From positions 62,001-126,000 of the forward strand of contig JANQPO010000005.1 of the NCBI GenBank assembly GCA_028289445.1: 64,000 bases of DNA, given 5' to 3'. Positions 18,135 to 28,059 of the stretch are shown piece by piece. Below the pieces are notes generated by a model. It saw nothing but the letters and a program-made list of their open reading frames with translations, was not told the origin of the DNA and searched no databases. The stretch is from Tepidamorphaceae bacterium. GTDB lineage: Bacteria; Pseudomonadota; Alphaproteobacteria; Rhizobiales; JAKSCL01. Position 1 is the first letter of the stretch. Each line of letters begins with the position of its first letter. Both the position numbers and the translations under genes were made by a program.

Positions 18135-19343
18135 ATGCCCGACGCATTCGTTTACGACCACGTCCGCACCCCACGCGGTCGCGGCAAGCCGGACGGATCG
18201 CTCCACGAGGTGACCGCGGTCAACCTTGCCAAGCACACCTTGGATGCCATCCGCGACCGCAATGATCTCGACACCAAGCAGGTCGATGACGTGGTCCTGG
18301 GTTGTGTCGACCCGGTGGGCGAGGCCGGCGGCGACATCGCCCGTGCTGCCGTGTTCGCCGCCGACTACGGCAATCATGTTCCAGGCGTTCAGATCAACCG
18401 TTTCTGCGCCTCCGGTCTCGACGCGATCAATTTCGGCGCTGCGCAGATCATGGCGGGCCAGCACGACATGGTCATCTCGGGTGGCGTTGAGTCGATGAGC
18501 CGTGTCGGCATCGGCGCCTCCGGCGGGGCTTGGCCCGTCGATCCGCAAGTGGCGTTGCCATCCTACTTCATGCCGCAGGGCATTTCCGCCGACCTGATCG
18601 CCACGAAGTACGGCTTTTCCCGCGACGACTGCGACGCCTATGCGGTGGAAAGCCAGAAGCGGGCCGCGAAATCGTGGGACGTGGGCAACTTCGATGACGC
18701 CGTGATCACGGTCAAGGACGTCAACGGCTTGAAGATCCTCGACACCGACGAGCATCGGCGACCGGATACGAATATGCAGTCGCTGGCCGCACTCAAGCCC
18801 TCTTTCGAGATCATGGGGCAGATGGGCGGTTTCAACGGCGTGGCTGTCCAGGCGCACCCGGAGGTCGAGAAGGTCAAGCACGTTCATCACGCGGGCAACT
18901 CGTCTGGCATCGTCGACGGCGCCGCCGCCGTCCTGATCGGCAACGCCAGGGCCGGCAAGAAGGCCGGCCTGAAGCCCCGCGCCAAGGTCCGCGCCTTTGC
19001 CAATATCGGATCGGAGCCGGCGCTTATGCTCACCGGCCCGATCGACGTAACGGAGAAACTCTTGAAGCGCGCCAAGATGTCGCTGGACGATATCGATCTG
19101 GTCGAGATCAACGAGGCGTTTGCCTCGGTCGTGCTGCGCTACATGCAGGCCTTCGATCTCGACCACGACAAGGTCAACGTGGCCGGCGGTGCGATCGCGC
19201 TCGGCCATCCGCTGGGTGCCACCGGCGCGATGATCTTCGGCACCGTGCTCGACGAACTGGAGCGGCGCGATCTGAACACGGCGCTGGTGACGCTGTGCAT
19301 CGGTGCCGGCATGGGGACGGCGACGATTATCGAGCGGGTATAG
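18135..19343 (+). CDS. Acetyl-CoA C-acyltransferase (thiolase)
   Basis: The 402-residue thiolase has the nucleophilic cysteine in [11 protein letters not shown] (Cys91), the NEAF motif in [10 protein letters not shown], the catalytic histidine in [15 protein letters not shown] and the second cysteine in [11 protein letters not shown]. It cleaves 3-ketoacyl-CoA with CoA to acetyl-CoA and a shortened acyl-CoA, the final step of beta-oxidation, or may run in reverse. The strong ribosome-binding site GTGAGGAGG is present. With the FadJ-like protein at 19826 it forms the equivalent of a FadA/FadB pair. Confidence 0.93.
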   Translation: MPDAFVYDHVRTPRGRGKPDGSLHEVTAVNLAKHTLDAIRDRNDLDTKQVDDVVLGCVDPVGEAGGDIARAAVFAADYGNHVPGVQINRFCASGLDAINFGAAQIMAGQHDMVISGGVESMSRVGIGASGGAWPVDPQVALPSYFMPQGISADLIATKYGFSRDDCDAYAVESQKRAAKSWDVGNFDDAVITVKDVNGLKILDTDEHRRPDTNMQSLAALKPSFEIMGQMGGFNGVAVQAHPEVEKVKHVHHAGNSSGIVDGAAAVLIGNARAGKKAGLKPRAKVRAFANIGSEPALMLTGPIDVTEKLLKRAKMSLDDIDLVEINEAFASVVLRYMQAFDLDHDKVNVAGGAIALGHPLGATGAMIFGTVLDELERRDLNTALVTLCIGAGMGTATIIERV

Positions 19344-19345
19344 TC

Positions 19346-19792
19346 ATGCCAAAGGTCGACATCGACGCACTTCCGGAAATCAACCGAACGGGCTATCCAG
19401 CCCCTTTCGATGAGATCGTCAAAGGTCGCTTTCGCAAGAAACTCGGTGACGCGGGTGGACTCACACAGTTCGGCGTCAACCTGACTCGGTTGGAACCGGG
19501 CTCGGCCTCCGCACAACGCCACTGGCACCACAAGGAGGATGAACTGGTCTTCATCCTGTCGGGCGAGGCCGTGTTGATCGAGGATGAAGGCGAGACTGTG
19601 CTGAGAGCTGGCGATGCTGCCACGTTCAAGGCCGGCGTTCCGAACGGCCACCACTTGGTCAACCGCTCCGATTCCGATGTCATCTGCCTGGAGATTGGGT
19701 CGCGTTTGGCCCACGAAGTGGCCGACTATCCCGACATCGATCTTCATATCGACAGCAATGTCTTCACGCACAAAGACGGCACATCCTACTGA
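19346..19792 (+). CDS. Cupin domain-containing protein
   Basis: With ATG 19346, two bases after the thiolase stop, the protein has 148 residues. The cupin core is visible as [22 protein letters not shown], containing the metal-ligand pattern with His and Glu, followed by [19 protein letters not shown]. The fold usually binds a metal and may be an isomerase, a dioxygenase or a small-molecule binding protein; the substrate is unknown. An upstream in-frame start inside the thiolase gene is rejected because homology begins at [10 protein letters not shown]. It is in the acyl-CoA operon. Confidence 0.87.
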   Translation: MPKVDIDALPEINRTGYPAPFDEIVKGRFRKKLGDAGGLTQFGVNLTRLEPGSASAQRHWHHKEDELVFILSGEAVLIEDEGETVLRAGDAATFKAGVPNGHHLVNRSDSDVICLEIGSRLAHEVADYPDIDLHIDSNVFTHKDGTSY

Positions 19793-19825
19793 GCGGCCGC
19801 AGACAAGATTTTGAGGACGGCAGAG

Positions 19826-22024
19826 ATGCACAACTTCACGATTGAAACGGACGCCGACGGGATCGCCCTAGTCACCTGGGCCATGGACGGCAAATCGATG
19901 AACGTCATCGACGCGTCGGTGATGGACGATTTTGGAACCTTGGTGGACACAGTCGAGAAGGATGACGCAATCAAGGGCGTCGTGTTGACATCGACGGGCG
20001 GCGCGGCGTTTTGCGCGGGTGCGGATCTCACCATGCTTGAAGGTCTGTTGACCCAGTTTCACGCCGAAAAGGACAGGGACCGCGACGCCGCCATGGAACG
20101 GATGTGGACCGAGGCGGCGCGACTGGGCCATATGCTGCGTCGGATCGAGACCGGCGGCAAGCCTTGGGTTGCCGCGCTCAACGGACTGGCGCTGGGCGGT
20201 GGCTTCGAGATCGCGCTGGCCTGCCATGCGCGGATCGCGGCCGACAATCCGAAGACCAAGATCGGCTTGCCCGAAGTCCGCGTCGGTCTTTTGCCCGGCG
20301 CCGGCGGCACACAGCGCCTGCCGCGGATGATCGACACGCAGGCGGCCATGGAAATGCTCCTTCAGGGCAAGCTCCACGGCCTTGATCGGGCAAAGGCGCT
20401 CGGTCTGGTCGATGCCGTCGTGCCGGCGAAGAAGCTGATCCCCGAAGCGAAGAAGGCGCTCGCTGACCTATCGCCGAAGAAGCCGTGGGACATGGACAAG
20501 TTCCGCGCACCCATCCGGGTCTACTCGGCGGCCGGCATGCAGCTCTTCCCGGCCGCCAACGCGATCACGCGACGCGAGACGGCCATGAACTATCCGGCGG
20601 CCCAGGCGATCCTGTCGTGCGTCTACGAAGGTCTCCAGATGCCGATGGACATAGCGCTTCGGATCGAAAGCCGCTACTTCGCTCACGTTCTCCAGACGCG
20701 CCAGGCGGAGGTCATGATCCGCTCACTGTTCGTGTCGAAGGGCGAACTGGAAAAGGGCGCCAGGCGACCCGCCGATGTGCCGCCCTCGAAGATCAAGAAG
20801 GTCGGCATCATCGGCGCGGGCTTCATGGGTGCCGGCATCGCCTATGTCACCGCCAAGGCCGGCATCAAGGTTGCGTTGATCGATCGCGACCAGGAAAGCG
20901 CCGACAAGGGCAAGGCGCATTCCGAGGCTTTGGTTCAAAAAGGCGTCTCGCGGCGCAAGACCACGGCAGAAGCGGGCCAGAAGCTGCTCGATCTGATCGA
21001 GCCGACTGCCGATTATGGCGCGCTGAAGGACTGCGATCTGGTCATCGAGGCGGTCTTTGAGGACCGCGACCTGAAGGCCAAGGTGATTGCGAACGCGGAA
21101 GCGGAGATGAAACGCGGCGCGATCTTTGGGACCAATACCTCGACCCTGCCGATCACCGGTCTCGCCAAGTCGGCCAAGAAGCCGAAGAACGTCGTCGGCA
21201 TCCACTTCTTCTCGCCGGTCGACAAGATGATGTTGGTCGAAATCATCATGGGCAAGCGCACCAGCGACGCAGCTCTTGCGCGTGCACTCGACTATTGCCG
21301 GGCGATCAAGAAAACGCCAATCGTCGTCAACGACACACGCGGCTTCTACGCCAATCGCTGCGTCGGCAACTACATTCTCGAAGCCCATAAGATGGTGATG
21401 GAGGGCGTGCCGCCGGCGATGATCGAGACTGCCGCCAAAATGGCCGGCATGCCGGTCGGACCATTGGCGCTCAATGATGAAGTTGCGCTCGATCTTGCCT
21501 GGAAGATCGTGCAGGCGACGAAAAAGGACCTGGGCGACGCGGCCGTCGACCCGCAGCAAGAAGCGCTGCTTGAGGCAATGGTCATCAAGAGCGAGCGCCT
21601 TGGCCGCAAGAATGAAAAGGGCTTCTACGACTATGCGGGCCGCGACAAGGCGCTGTGGCCTGGCCTTACCGACATCGCGGAGCCGCGTCCGGCCGAAGAT
21701 TTCGATTTCGATGAGTTGAAGAACCGGCTTTTGTGCACTCAGGCCTTGGAGGCCGCCCGCTGCTTTGCCGAAGGCGTCGTGACCGACGTGCGCGAGGCCG
21801 ATGTCGGTTCGATTCTGGGCTTCGGCTTCGCGCCGTGGTCGGGTGGCACGCTGTCCTTCATCGATGGCATGGGTGCCAAGGCTTTCGTCGATCTTTGCGG
21901 CAAACTCGCCCGCAAGCACGGACCACGCTTTCGCGTCAACAAGCTCCTGCGCGAAATGGCGGCGAACGGTGAGACGTTCTACGGCCGCTTTCCGCCGGCA
22001 GGCCAGGAGAAGCTCGCCGCCTGA
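19826..22024 (+). CDS. FadJ/FadB-like bifunctional enoyl-CoA hydratase / 3-hydroxyacyl-CoA dehydrogenase
   Basis: The 732-residue fusion has an N-terminal crotonase domain (about 1-300; oxyanion-hole block [29 protein letters not shown] with catalytic Glu, [19 protein letters not shown]). After a linker comes the NAD-binding domain ([19 protein letters not shown], GxGxxG-type) and the HCDH domain ([20 protein letters not shown] with catalytic His, [11 protein letters not shown]). It performs the hydration and NAD-dependent oxidation steps of beta-oxidation. ATG 19826 is preceded by GAGGA at good spacing; the in-frame TTG at 19811 is rejected. Codes for the last core enzyme of the operon. Confidence 0.93.
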   Translation: MHNFTIETDADGIALVTWAMDGKSMNVIDASVMDDFGTLVDTVEKDDAIKGVVLTSTGGAAFCAGADLTMLEGLLTQFHAEKDRDRDAAMERMWTEAARLGHMLRRIETGGKPWVAALNGLALGGGFEIALACHARIAADNPKTKIGLPEVRVGLLPGAGGTQRLPRMIDTQAAMEMLLQGKLHGLDRAKALGLVDAVVPAKKLIPEAKKALADLSPKKPWDMDKFRAPIRVYSAAGMQLFPAANAITRRETAMNYPAAQAILSCVYEGLQMPMDIALRIESRYFAHVLQTRQAEVMIRSLFVSKGELEKGARRPADVPPSKIKKVGIIGAGFMGAGIAYVTAKAGIKVALIDRDQESADKGKAHSEALVQKGVSRRKTTAEAGQKLLDLIEPTADYGALKDCDLVIEAVFEDRDLKAKVIANAEAEMKRGAIFGTNTSTLPITGLAKSAKKPKNVVGIHFFSPVDKMMLVEIIMGKRTSDAALARALDYCRAIKKTPIVVNDTRGFYANRCVGNYILEAHKMVMEGVPPAMIETAAKMAGMPVGPLALNDEVALDLAWKIVQATKKDLGDAAVDPQQEALLEAMVIKSERLGRKNEKGFYDYAGRDKALWPGLTDIAEPRPAEDFDFDELKNRLLCTQALEAARCFAEGVVTDVREADVGSILGFGFAPWSGGTLSFIDGMGAKAFVDLCGKLARKHGPRFRVNKLLREMAANGETFYGRFPPAGQEKLAA

Positions 22025-22089
22025 CGCCGTCATAGTTTCGCCGGCCCTTGACACTATGGGAGGGCTGAAACCGAGGAAGGGTGCTGCCG

Positions 22090-22542
22090 ATGTTGCGTTC
22101 AATCGGTCTTTGCTTGATTGCCGGCATGATGATCGCGCCGGTATCAGCCCAGGACCGGACCGAAGACGGCCGTTATCAATTGGAAAAGACCGACGACGGC
22201 TATCTGCGCTTGGATACACAGACTGGAGCAGTGTCGCATTGCCGTGGGACAGGCGGCGATTGGGCTTGCCGGTCGGTTGCCGACGATCGCGTCGCTCTTG
22301 AGGCGGAGATCGATCGTTTGTCGAGCGAGATCGCGGCCTTAAGAGGACGCGCGGGCGAAGACGCCGGGTCCGACGAGCCGATCTTCGATCTGCCCTCCCG
22401 CGAGGAAGTCGACGAACTGATGGACTTCATGGAAGATGTCATGGAGCGGTTCAATGAGATGGCGGACCGTTTGAATGAGGAGTTCAACCGGCCGAAACCG
22501 AAGATACCGCCAGAGAAGATCCCCGAGCCCGACAAAACATAG
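22090..22542 (+). CDS. Small exported protein with coiled coil, unknown function
   Basis: From ATG 22090 (GGAAGG upstream) the protein has 150 residues. It has a signal peptide cleaved near Ala-Gln (residues 20-21). A compact domain follows with the pattern GRYQLEKTDDGYLRLDTQTG, then two cysteines in SHCRG...WACRS that could pair in the periplasm, a coiled coil (ALEAEIDRLSSEIAALRG), an acidic helix and a Pro/Lys-rich tail. I recall similar short secreted proteins in other alphaproteobacteria, without known function. A GTG at 22081 would add three residues and sits too close to the ribosome-binding site. It follows the FadJ-like gene by 65 bases, possibly outside the operon. Confidence 0.75.
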   Translation: MLRSIGLCLIAGMMIAPVSAQDRTEDGRYQLEKTDDGYLRLDTQTGAVSHCRGTGGDWACRSVADDRVALEAEIDRLSSEIAALRGRAGEDAGSDEPIFDLPSREEVDELMDFMEDVMERFNEMADRLNEEFNRPKPKIPPEKIPEPDKT

Positions 22543-22556
22543 CGGCTTTGCCGGTC

Positions 22557-23396
22557 TTAATCCCGGATCATTGTTGTCTCGGCCGCCGTTCGCATCGCGT
22601 CTGAGAACCGGATGGCGCGGCGGGTCTCAAGACTCATGACCAAGGCCGTGACCTGTGTTGTTGCGAAGGCCGTCTTGGTTTCACTGTCGATGAAGACATG
22701 GCGAAAGGTGATGGTCGACCGGCTGACCGCAATGTGGCCGCTCAACAAGTGCAGGAGCTGGCCCGAGGTCGGACGCCGGCCAATCGACAACTTCATCTCC
22801 ACCGCGACGCGGCCGCAGCCTTCGGCGTCGAGGAACGCCTTGGTGAAACCGGCATGGCTCCAGGCATGGGAGACGCCGTCGGTGACACGGGCGATGAAAT
22901 GCTGATCGTCCATGACGCCTTCGGGCCCGCAATGGTGCGGCCCGACGATGCCCGTATAGGTCAAGCGGTAGCCTTTCGCGCGCAGTGCCGCGTCGTCCAG
23001 TGTCTTGCTGTCGAACGCGGCGGACAGGCTGCGCGGACGGGCCTCATCCGGTATTTCGACGTGTTCGAGCGCGTCGGGAACCGCATCCGCCGCATCCAGC
23101 GTATCGATCGCCGTAGCCAAAAGCGTGCCCGATTCCGCGTCGCGAAGCATATGAACGATCTGATCTGAGCCCTCTCCAGACGCGCCCGATTGCGCAGCCA
23201 GCAAATCGCCGGCGCTGCATTCCTTGTGGTAGCGGATGTGGCGCACCCGCAGCCGCTCCGCGCCCCACCGCTCGCCAACTCCGGCGTAAAGATGACGCGC
23301 CGCCAACTCGAAGCGCTGGACATAACCCTGCACATTCAAGTGGTCGTTTTCGTCGCACTCCCAGGTGTTGACGAATCCGCGATAGCTCTCGTGCAT
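22557..23396 (-). CDS. Thioesterase family protein (double hotdog)
   Basis: The 279-residue protein shows a hotdog-type N-terminus, FVNTWECDENDHLNVQGYVQRF, with the acidic active-site region of the 4-hydroxybenzoyl-CoA thioesterase group. A second half (YTGIVGPHHCGPEGVMDDQHFIARV) looks like a degenerate or second hotdog. It probably hydrolyses acyl-CoA. It abuts the upstream esterase gene with no spacing (TAG immediately before ATG), so the two are coupled, and it converges on the small exported protein gene with a 14-base gap. Confidence 0.82.
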   Translation of the reverse strand: MHESYRGFVNTWECDENDHLNVQGYVQRFELAARHLYAGVGERWGAERLRVRHIRYHKECSAGDLLAAQSGASGEGSDQIVHMLRDAESGTLLATAIDTLDAADAVPDALEHVEIPDEARPRSLSAAFDSKTLDDAALRAKGYRLTYTGIVGPHHCGPEGVMDDQHFIARVTDGVSHAWSHAGFTKAFLDAEGCGRVAVEMKLSIGRRPTSGQLLHLLSGHIAVSRSTITFRHVFIDSETKTAFATTQVTALVMSLETRRAIRFSDAMRTAAETTMIRD

Positions 23397-24347
23397 CTAG
23401 TCTTCAGCCCCCAGAAACGCATCCATGCGCGTAAGACTCTCTTCCGCCAACGCGCAATCGAAACCCTGGAACACGTGCGGCCCGCCCGGGAACACGGCAA
23501 TCTCGGTTGCATTGCCCGCCGTCAGCCAGCGCTGCGCCATGAACAAGGAGTCGTCGAGCAAGGCATCGCGCGTGCCGATGGAGAACAACGCCAGTGGCAA
23601 TCCTGTCAGATCGGCGTGAATCGGCGAGATGTCGGGATCCGTGTAATCGGCATCGTCGCCAACGAAGCACCGCCGGAAGTTCCGGATGTCCTTCGTCCTA
23701 AGAATCAGCGGCTCGTCGCCGAAGGTCCGGGCACTCGGCGTCATCGCCATGTCGTAACAGCCGGCGACCAGATTGGCTTTCGAAAACGGTGTCAGTCCGT
23801 GTCGGTCACGCAACCGCAACAGGGTGACGACGGATAGGTGCGCACCGGCTGATTCTCCACCAATCATGAGCTGGTCCGTACCGAACTCAGACTTGGCGTT
23901 CTGGGCGAGCCACAGAGCGGCAGCCTCGCAGTCATCCGGCCCGGCAGGATAGGGATGCTCCGGCGCCAAGCGATATTCGATCGATAGACAGGCAAGGCCG
24001 CAATTCTCCGCCAGCCGCTCCAAGCGCGGGTCCTGATCGGCTGCCGTTCCAACGGTCCAACCGCCACCATGCATATGGAGGTAAACACCGCGGGGTTGAT
24101 CCGGCGCAATGAGCCGCAGGTCAAGCGGCCCGGCGGGACCATCGATGGTTAGGGTCCGCGCGTGATCCGAGCGCGGTGCAAGGGGAAACGGCCCCCTACC
24201 GGCGGCGCGGCGCGCGCGAATTTCGGCGGGTGTGAACGTCCATGGATCGGGCCCGGCCGCGAGCTTTTGGATGATGTCCGCGTTCAGCGCTCGCGTTTCA
24301 GCGGAAACGGCATCTGGCCGGAAAACCGCCGGATCGATCGAAAACAT
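23397..24347 (-). CDS. Alpha/beta hydrolase, hormone-sensitive-lipase-like esterase
   Basis: With ATG 24347 (GGGGG four bases upstream) the protein has 316 residues, the usual length of the HSL family. The oxyanion-hole motif HMHGGGWTVGT, nucleophile GGESAGAHL, and a C-terminal histidine in FPGGPHVFQGF are all present; the acid would be Asp in GTRDALLDDS. It hydrolyses short-chain esters or acyl groups. The open frame extends about 100 residues upstream of this start into the divergent promoter region, and that part is not family-like. It forms an operon with the thioesterase. Confidence 0.88.
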   Translation of the reverse strand: MFSIDPAVFRPDAVSAETRALNADIIQKLAAGPDPWTFTPAEIRARRAAGRGPFPLAPRSDHARTLTIDGPAGPLDLRLIAPDQPRGVYLHMHGGGWTVGTAADQDPRLERLAENCGLACLSIEYRLAPEHPYPAGPDDCEAAALWLAQNAKSEFGTDQLMIGGESAGAHLSVVTLLRLRDRHGLTPFSKANLVAGCYDMAMTPSARTFGDEPLILRTKDIRNFRRCFVGDDADYTDPDISPIHADLTGLPLALFSIGTRDALLDDSLFMAQRWLTAGNATEIAVFPGGPHVFQGFDCALAEESLTRMDAFLGAED

Positions 24348-24455
24348 GAGACCCCCGAATGTGGCCGGGCGTCGCATTGATCGACACCGGCGTCCGCGCG
24401 ATAACACCTGAACTGACGGCTGAAATCCAGCCCGTCCAACCAAATGAGAGGCGGT

Positions 24456-24962
24456 ATGCGCCATCACCGTCAACATGGTCGAAATCCAGAAATTAAGTCC
24501 TGGACTGTATCCGAGCCGGATCAGCCGCTCCATCAGGCGATAGGCCGCCTTTCGATCGAGACATGGTCCAAGAGCTTCATCGATATCACCGGCCCCATCG
24601 ACGCTTGGATTAATGAGATCGGAGCAAAGGACGGACTGATCACCGTCTTCATCCGCCACACCTCGGCGTCGCTGACGATTCAGGAGAATGCAGATACGGA
24701 TGTGCAGCGCGATCTGCTCGATGCCCTCGATCGGTTAGCCCCTCAAGGTGCCGGCTATCGCCACAGCATGGAGGGACCGGACGATATGCCCGCCCATGTG
24801 AAATCAGCCTTAACCGCCACGAGCCTCGTCATTCCGGTGTTGGACGGTGCACTGGACCTTGGAACGTGGCAAGCGGTCTATGTGATCGAACATCGTGCCA
24901 GCAACCACACCCGCACCGTGACCTTGACCTATCAGGGCGGCTTCAAGAGGTTGGCACCATGA
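24456..24962 (+). CDS. YjbQ/UPF0047 family protein (secondary thiamine-phosphate synthase-like)
   Basis: The 168-residue protein matches the UPF0047/YjbQ family: TITVFIRHTSASLTIQENAD-like block (ITVFIRHTSASLTIQENAD), DVQRDLLDALDRLAP, SMEGPDDMPAHVKSALT, GTWQAVYVIEHR. Family members have weak thiamine-phosphate synthase activity in vitro; the physiological role is open. The true start is uncertain: ATG 24456 has GAGAGG upstream, but homology seems to begin only around residue 30 (HQAIGRLSIET), so the first 25-30 residues may not be native. It overlaps the next gene by four bases (ATGA). Confidence 0.82.
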   Translation: MRHHRQHGRNPEIKSWTVSEPDQPLHQAIGRLSIETWSKSFIDITGPIDAWINEIGAKDGLITVFIRHTSASLTIQENADTDVQRDLLDALDRLAPQGAGYRHSMEGPDDMPAHVKSALTATSLVIPVLDGALDLGTWQAVYVIEHRASNHTRTVTLTYQGGFKRLAP

Positions 24963-25276
24963 ACGGGCTTCGCATTGCGGTCGGCCTGTGCGCGGCTGGC
25001 TTCGTAGGCCTCGTCGTTTGGGCTATTGGCACGGCATCGTTCGGCGCAAGCTTCGATCGGATCCTGGCCGATCCCTGGGGCCTCGTGACGCTGGCAGATC
25101 TCTATCTCGGATTCCTGATCGCCGCTGTGATCATCTGGTTCTTCGAAGCAGACCGGAGAATGGCCCTCCTATGGGTCGTGCCAATCTTCTTCCTCGGCAA
25201 CGCCGTGACGGCGATCTGGCTGGTCTTGCGATTGCCCGAAATCGTGCGGCGGGCTGGCGGCCTCAGCGTTTCTTGA
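24959..25276 (+). CDS. Small membrane protein (DUF1475/DUF2834-like), unknown function
   Basis: The 105-residue protein starts at ATG 24959 inside the yjbQ stop. It has three predicted transmembrane helices (residues about 4-22, 42-62, 66-88), with LADLYLGFLIAAVIIWFFE in the middle. The layout resembles small DUF1475/DUF2834-type proteins, but the assignment is tentative. Its 3' end overlaps the convergent prolyl iminopeptidase gene by 14 bases. Confidence 0.7.
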   Translation: MNGLRIAVGLCAAGFVGLVVWAIGTASFGASFDRILADPWGLVTLADLYLGFLIAAVIIWFFEADRRMALLWVVPIFFLGNAVTAIWLVLRLPEIVRRAGGLSVS

Positions 25277-26222
25277 ACCGCTCGGTGGCCCGAACCAGGC
25301 GATCGACAATACCGGGCTCCGACACGGCGTGACCGGCGTCTGGGATGATGTCGAGCGTCGCGTTTGGAAGGGCGCCGGCCAGGTCCCAGGCATTGCGCAA
25401 CGGGGTCACGACGTCATACCGGCCGTGCACAATGGTCGTCGGGATGTGCCGGATTCTGTCGGCGTCATCCAATAGCTGGGTCTCGGTTCTCAAAAACCCA
25501 CCGTGAAGGAAATAGTGACACTCGATCCGCGCAAATGCACGAGCGTTTTTGTCCGTTCCATAACTCTCCGCTCGGGCGGGGTTCTCGATCAGCGATAGCG
25601 TTCGGCCCTCCCACTGGGCCCACGTTCTTGCGGCGGTGCGCTGTACCGCCTCATCCGGGTCCGTCAGTCGGCGATAATAGGCGGCGATGAGATCGTGCCG
25701 CTCATCCTCCGGTATTGGTGCAACAAGCGCCTCAAAAGCATCCGGGAATATCTCGCTGGCGCCGAAATGGTAGAACCACCCGATTTCCGATTTGCGCAGC
25801 GTGAAGATCGAGCGCAGCACGAGTTCGGTTACACGATCGGGATGCGCCTCTGCATAGGCTAGCGCGAGCGTCGAGCCCCAGGAGCCGCCGAAGACCTGCC
25901 ACCGTGCAATGCCCAGATGCACCCGCAGAGCTTCGATGTCGGCAACGAGATGCCAGGTCGTGTTTTTCTCAAGCGAGCCGTACGGCGTAGATCGGCCACA
26001 TCCGCGCTGGTCGAACAGGATGATTCGATAGGCCTTCGGGTCATGCAAGCGCCGCAGCATGGGATTAATGCCGCTGCCCGGTCCGCCATGGAGAACCACG
26101 ACAGGTTTGCCGTGGGGATTGCCGCATTGCTCGAAGTAAAGCGTGTGGCACTCGTCGACCGGCAGCGAGTCACTGCTGAACGGAAGAAGCCCATCGAAAG
26201 CGACGTGACGAGCGGAGACCAT
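25263..26222 (-). CDS. pip: Prolyl (proline) iminopeptidase
   Basis: The 319-residue S33 peptidase has the HGGPGSG oxyanion motif (residues 45-51), DQRGCGRS, the nucleophile in GGSWGSTLALAYA, and a C-terminal Asp and His in HGRYDVVTPLRNA and PDAGHAVSEPGI. It removes N-terminal proline from peptides in the cytoplasm. Its ATG overlaps the stop of the upstream symporter gene by one base (TGATG), so a peptide- or proline-linked transport role for that symporter is possible. It converges on and overlaps the small membrane protein gene. Confidence 0.92.
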   Translation of the reverse strand: MVSARHVAFDGLLPFSSDSLPVDECHTLYFEQCGNPHGKPVVVLHGGPGSGINPMLRRLHDPKAYRIILFDQRGCGRSTPYGSLEKNTTWHLVADIEALRVHLGIARWQVFGGSWGSTLALAYAEAHPDRVTELVLRSIFTLRKSEIGWFYHFGASEIFPDAFEALVAPIPEDERHDLIAAYYRRLTDPDEAVQRTAARTWAQWEGRTLSLIENPARAESYGTDKNARAFARIECHYFLHGGFLRTETQLLDDADRIRHIPTTIVHGRYDVVTPLRNAWDLAGALPNATLDIIPDAGHAVSEPGIVDRLVRATERFKKR

Positions 26223-27988
26223 CAGGAATCGGGCACTGAGTCGGTTGAAGTCAGCCTCGTCAGCCGTACGGTGGAGACGCCGATAATCGTCAAGAAGCCA
26301 AGTGACAGCCCGATCAGCCCCGAGGCCAGCGGCATGATGCCGACCTGTGTCAGACCCGGGATGACTAGAGGTGTCCAGGGGTCACCGCCAATGCCGAATG
26401 ACGTTCCCCACAGATAGAGCGTCGTTGAAAGAGATCCGGCCAGCATGCCGCATATCGCGCCGAACGCTGTTGCCCCGGGCCAAAATGCGCCAAGCACGAG
26501 CGCTGGAAAAAGGCCGGCTGCGGCAATCGGTATGGCCCATTGTGCGATCGTCTGGGCAGTGGCCGGCTGATCTCGAGCGACGGCGACCGCTGCGATGATC
26601 AAACTGGCTAGCATGAAGCGCGCAATGAGGAGCCGGCGGTTTGCCGTAGCGTGTCGATCGATAAGACGCACATGGATGTCATGGCTGAGACTGATGACGA
26701 TCGCCATGAGCAGTGCGCTTGCAGTCGCCAACGCAGCTGCCAGAACGCCGGAAAAAAGTAAGACGGACGTGACCGTGGGCAAGCCGGCGATTGTCGGAAG
26801 GGCGAGTGTGAGGGCGGTTGGATCAACGGCAATGTCGCTGGCGGCCAAGACATGGCCCACTCCACCACAGGCGGCGAAGGCGTCATCCGGCGTTAGAATT
26901 GCTTGTCCGCACAGCGCTATCAAAGGTTCCCCGGTCCAGCGCGCTGCGTCAAACACCCAGTTGGCGTCGCGAATCAGATCGCCGACCATTAAACCCGGCA
27001 AGCTGCGCGTCACCTCCAACTGAGTGTAGAAGACATAAACCGGCGCCGTGGCCAGCACCAAGCCGATCAAAATCAGCCCCCAGAACCCAGACCAGCGCGC
27101 CGCCGATGGCGTCGGCGCCGTTCCGGCTCGCATCAGGATATGCGGCATTGCGGCCACGCCGCAGGCAAGCGTGGCGACGATGGCAATCCGGTTAAATCGG
27201 TCCAGTGGTTCGGCCAGCGGAGCAGCGACACCGGCCTGACCGAGTCCATTGGCGAGATTGCTCGCTTCGGCGTTCTCGATCATTGCCGACAATGTCGTCG
27301 TCGCAATGTAGGGCACAGGAATTCCGGTCTCGCGAAAAGCAATCCAGACCGCCGGCGTGAGAACGGCAATCATCAGGACAAGAAACTGAATGATCTGCGT
27401 CCATGTTGCCCCCCTCAGCCCGCCCGGTATTGTGCATATGGCGAGCAAAACAGCGGCAAAGACGATGGCTGTTTCCAGTTCGATGGCCAGAATGTTCGCA
27501 GCCACCGCGCTGCCGATCGCAATCTGGACAATCAACAGCGCCGCGCTGCAGGTAAAGACCAGGAGCGACGCCAACACGCGGACGCTAAGGCTATCAAACC
27601 GTTTTGCCAGAAAATCAGGCACGCTTGTCGCGCCCGCGCGGCGATAGGCCGACGCCAGGAAGATCGTCAAAAGGGCAAACCCTGCAAACACGCCCAACGC
27701 AGGCAGCGCGCCATCGAAGCCGGATGCAAAGATGTCACCGGCAAGTCCAAAGACGATGGCGACGGAAACGCCGGTGCCTGCCAAGACCATACCATTGTAG
27801 ACCGAATGGACATTGGTATTGGCGGCAAAGAAAGCCGGTGCGCGAACGGTCCGGGCGATCAATCCCAATGCGACAATCATCGCAACGATGAACAGCACGA
27901 GAGCGATCGTGATCGTTTCAGCGCGAACGCCCGCATTCTCAAGGACGATCAGCAAGAGCACGAGCGCCGTGAGCGAGCCGATCATCAC
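26222..27988 (-). CDS. Sodium:solute symporter family protein (acetate/VC_2705-like large subunit)
   Basis: A protein of at least 588 residues with about 13 transmembrane helices. SSS-family landmarks include FFAANTNVHSVYNGMVLAGTGVSVA, SVPDFLAKRFDS and GGLRGATWTQIIQFLVLM. It resembles the cation/acetate symporter branch that works with a small DUF4212-like subunit, and such a subunit is encoded 71 bases upstream. The listed GTG 27988 has no ribosome-binding site. Family-like sequence (ITSNLAKILAVM) continues upstream to an ATT at 28018 that has GGGAG eight bases before it, so the native start may be ATT 28018. The gene is coupled to pip. The substrate is inferred from family only. Confidence 0.85.
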   Translation of the reverse strand: MMIGSLTALVLLLIVLENAGVRAETITIALVLFIVAMIVALGLIARTVRAPAFFAANTNVHSVYNGMVLAGTGVSVAIVFGLAGDIFASGFDGALPALGVFAGFALLTIFLASAYRRAGATSVPDFLAKRFDSLSVRVLASLLVFTCSAALLIVQIAIGSAVAANILAIELETAIVFAAVLLAICTIPGGLRGATWTQIIQFLVLMIAVLTPAVWIAFRETGIPVPYIATTTLSAMIENAEASNLANGLGQAGVAAPLAEPLDRFNRIAIVATLACGVAAMPHILMRAGTAPTPSAARWSGFWGLILIGLVLATAPVYVFYTQLEVTRSLPGLMVGDLIRDANWVFDAARWTGEPLIALCGQAILTPDDAFAACGGVGHVLAASDIAVDPTALTLALPTIAGLPTVTSVLLFSGVLAAALATASALLMAIVISLSHDIHVRLIDRHATANRRLLIARFMLASLIIAAVAVARDQPATAQTIAQWAIPIAAAGLFPALVLGAFWPGATAFGAICGMLAGSLSTTLYLWGTSFGIGGDPWTPLVIPGLTQVGIMPLASGLIGLSLGFLTIIGVSTVRLTRLTSTDSVPDS

Positions 27989-28059
27989 CGCAAGGATTTT
28001 CGCGAGGTTCGAGGTAATGGCGCTTACTCCCGTGCGGCTTTCATGGGACCCATCTGGCT

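Noticed and set aside
18012..19208. 398-codon minus-strand open frame
   Set aside because: Antisense to the thiolase, which has all catalytic residues.
20723..22219. 498-codon minus-strand open frame
   Set aside because: Antisense to the FadJ-like gene; no recognisable motif.
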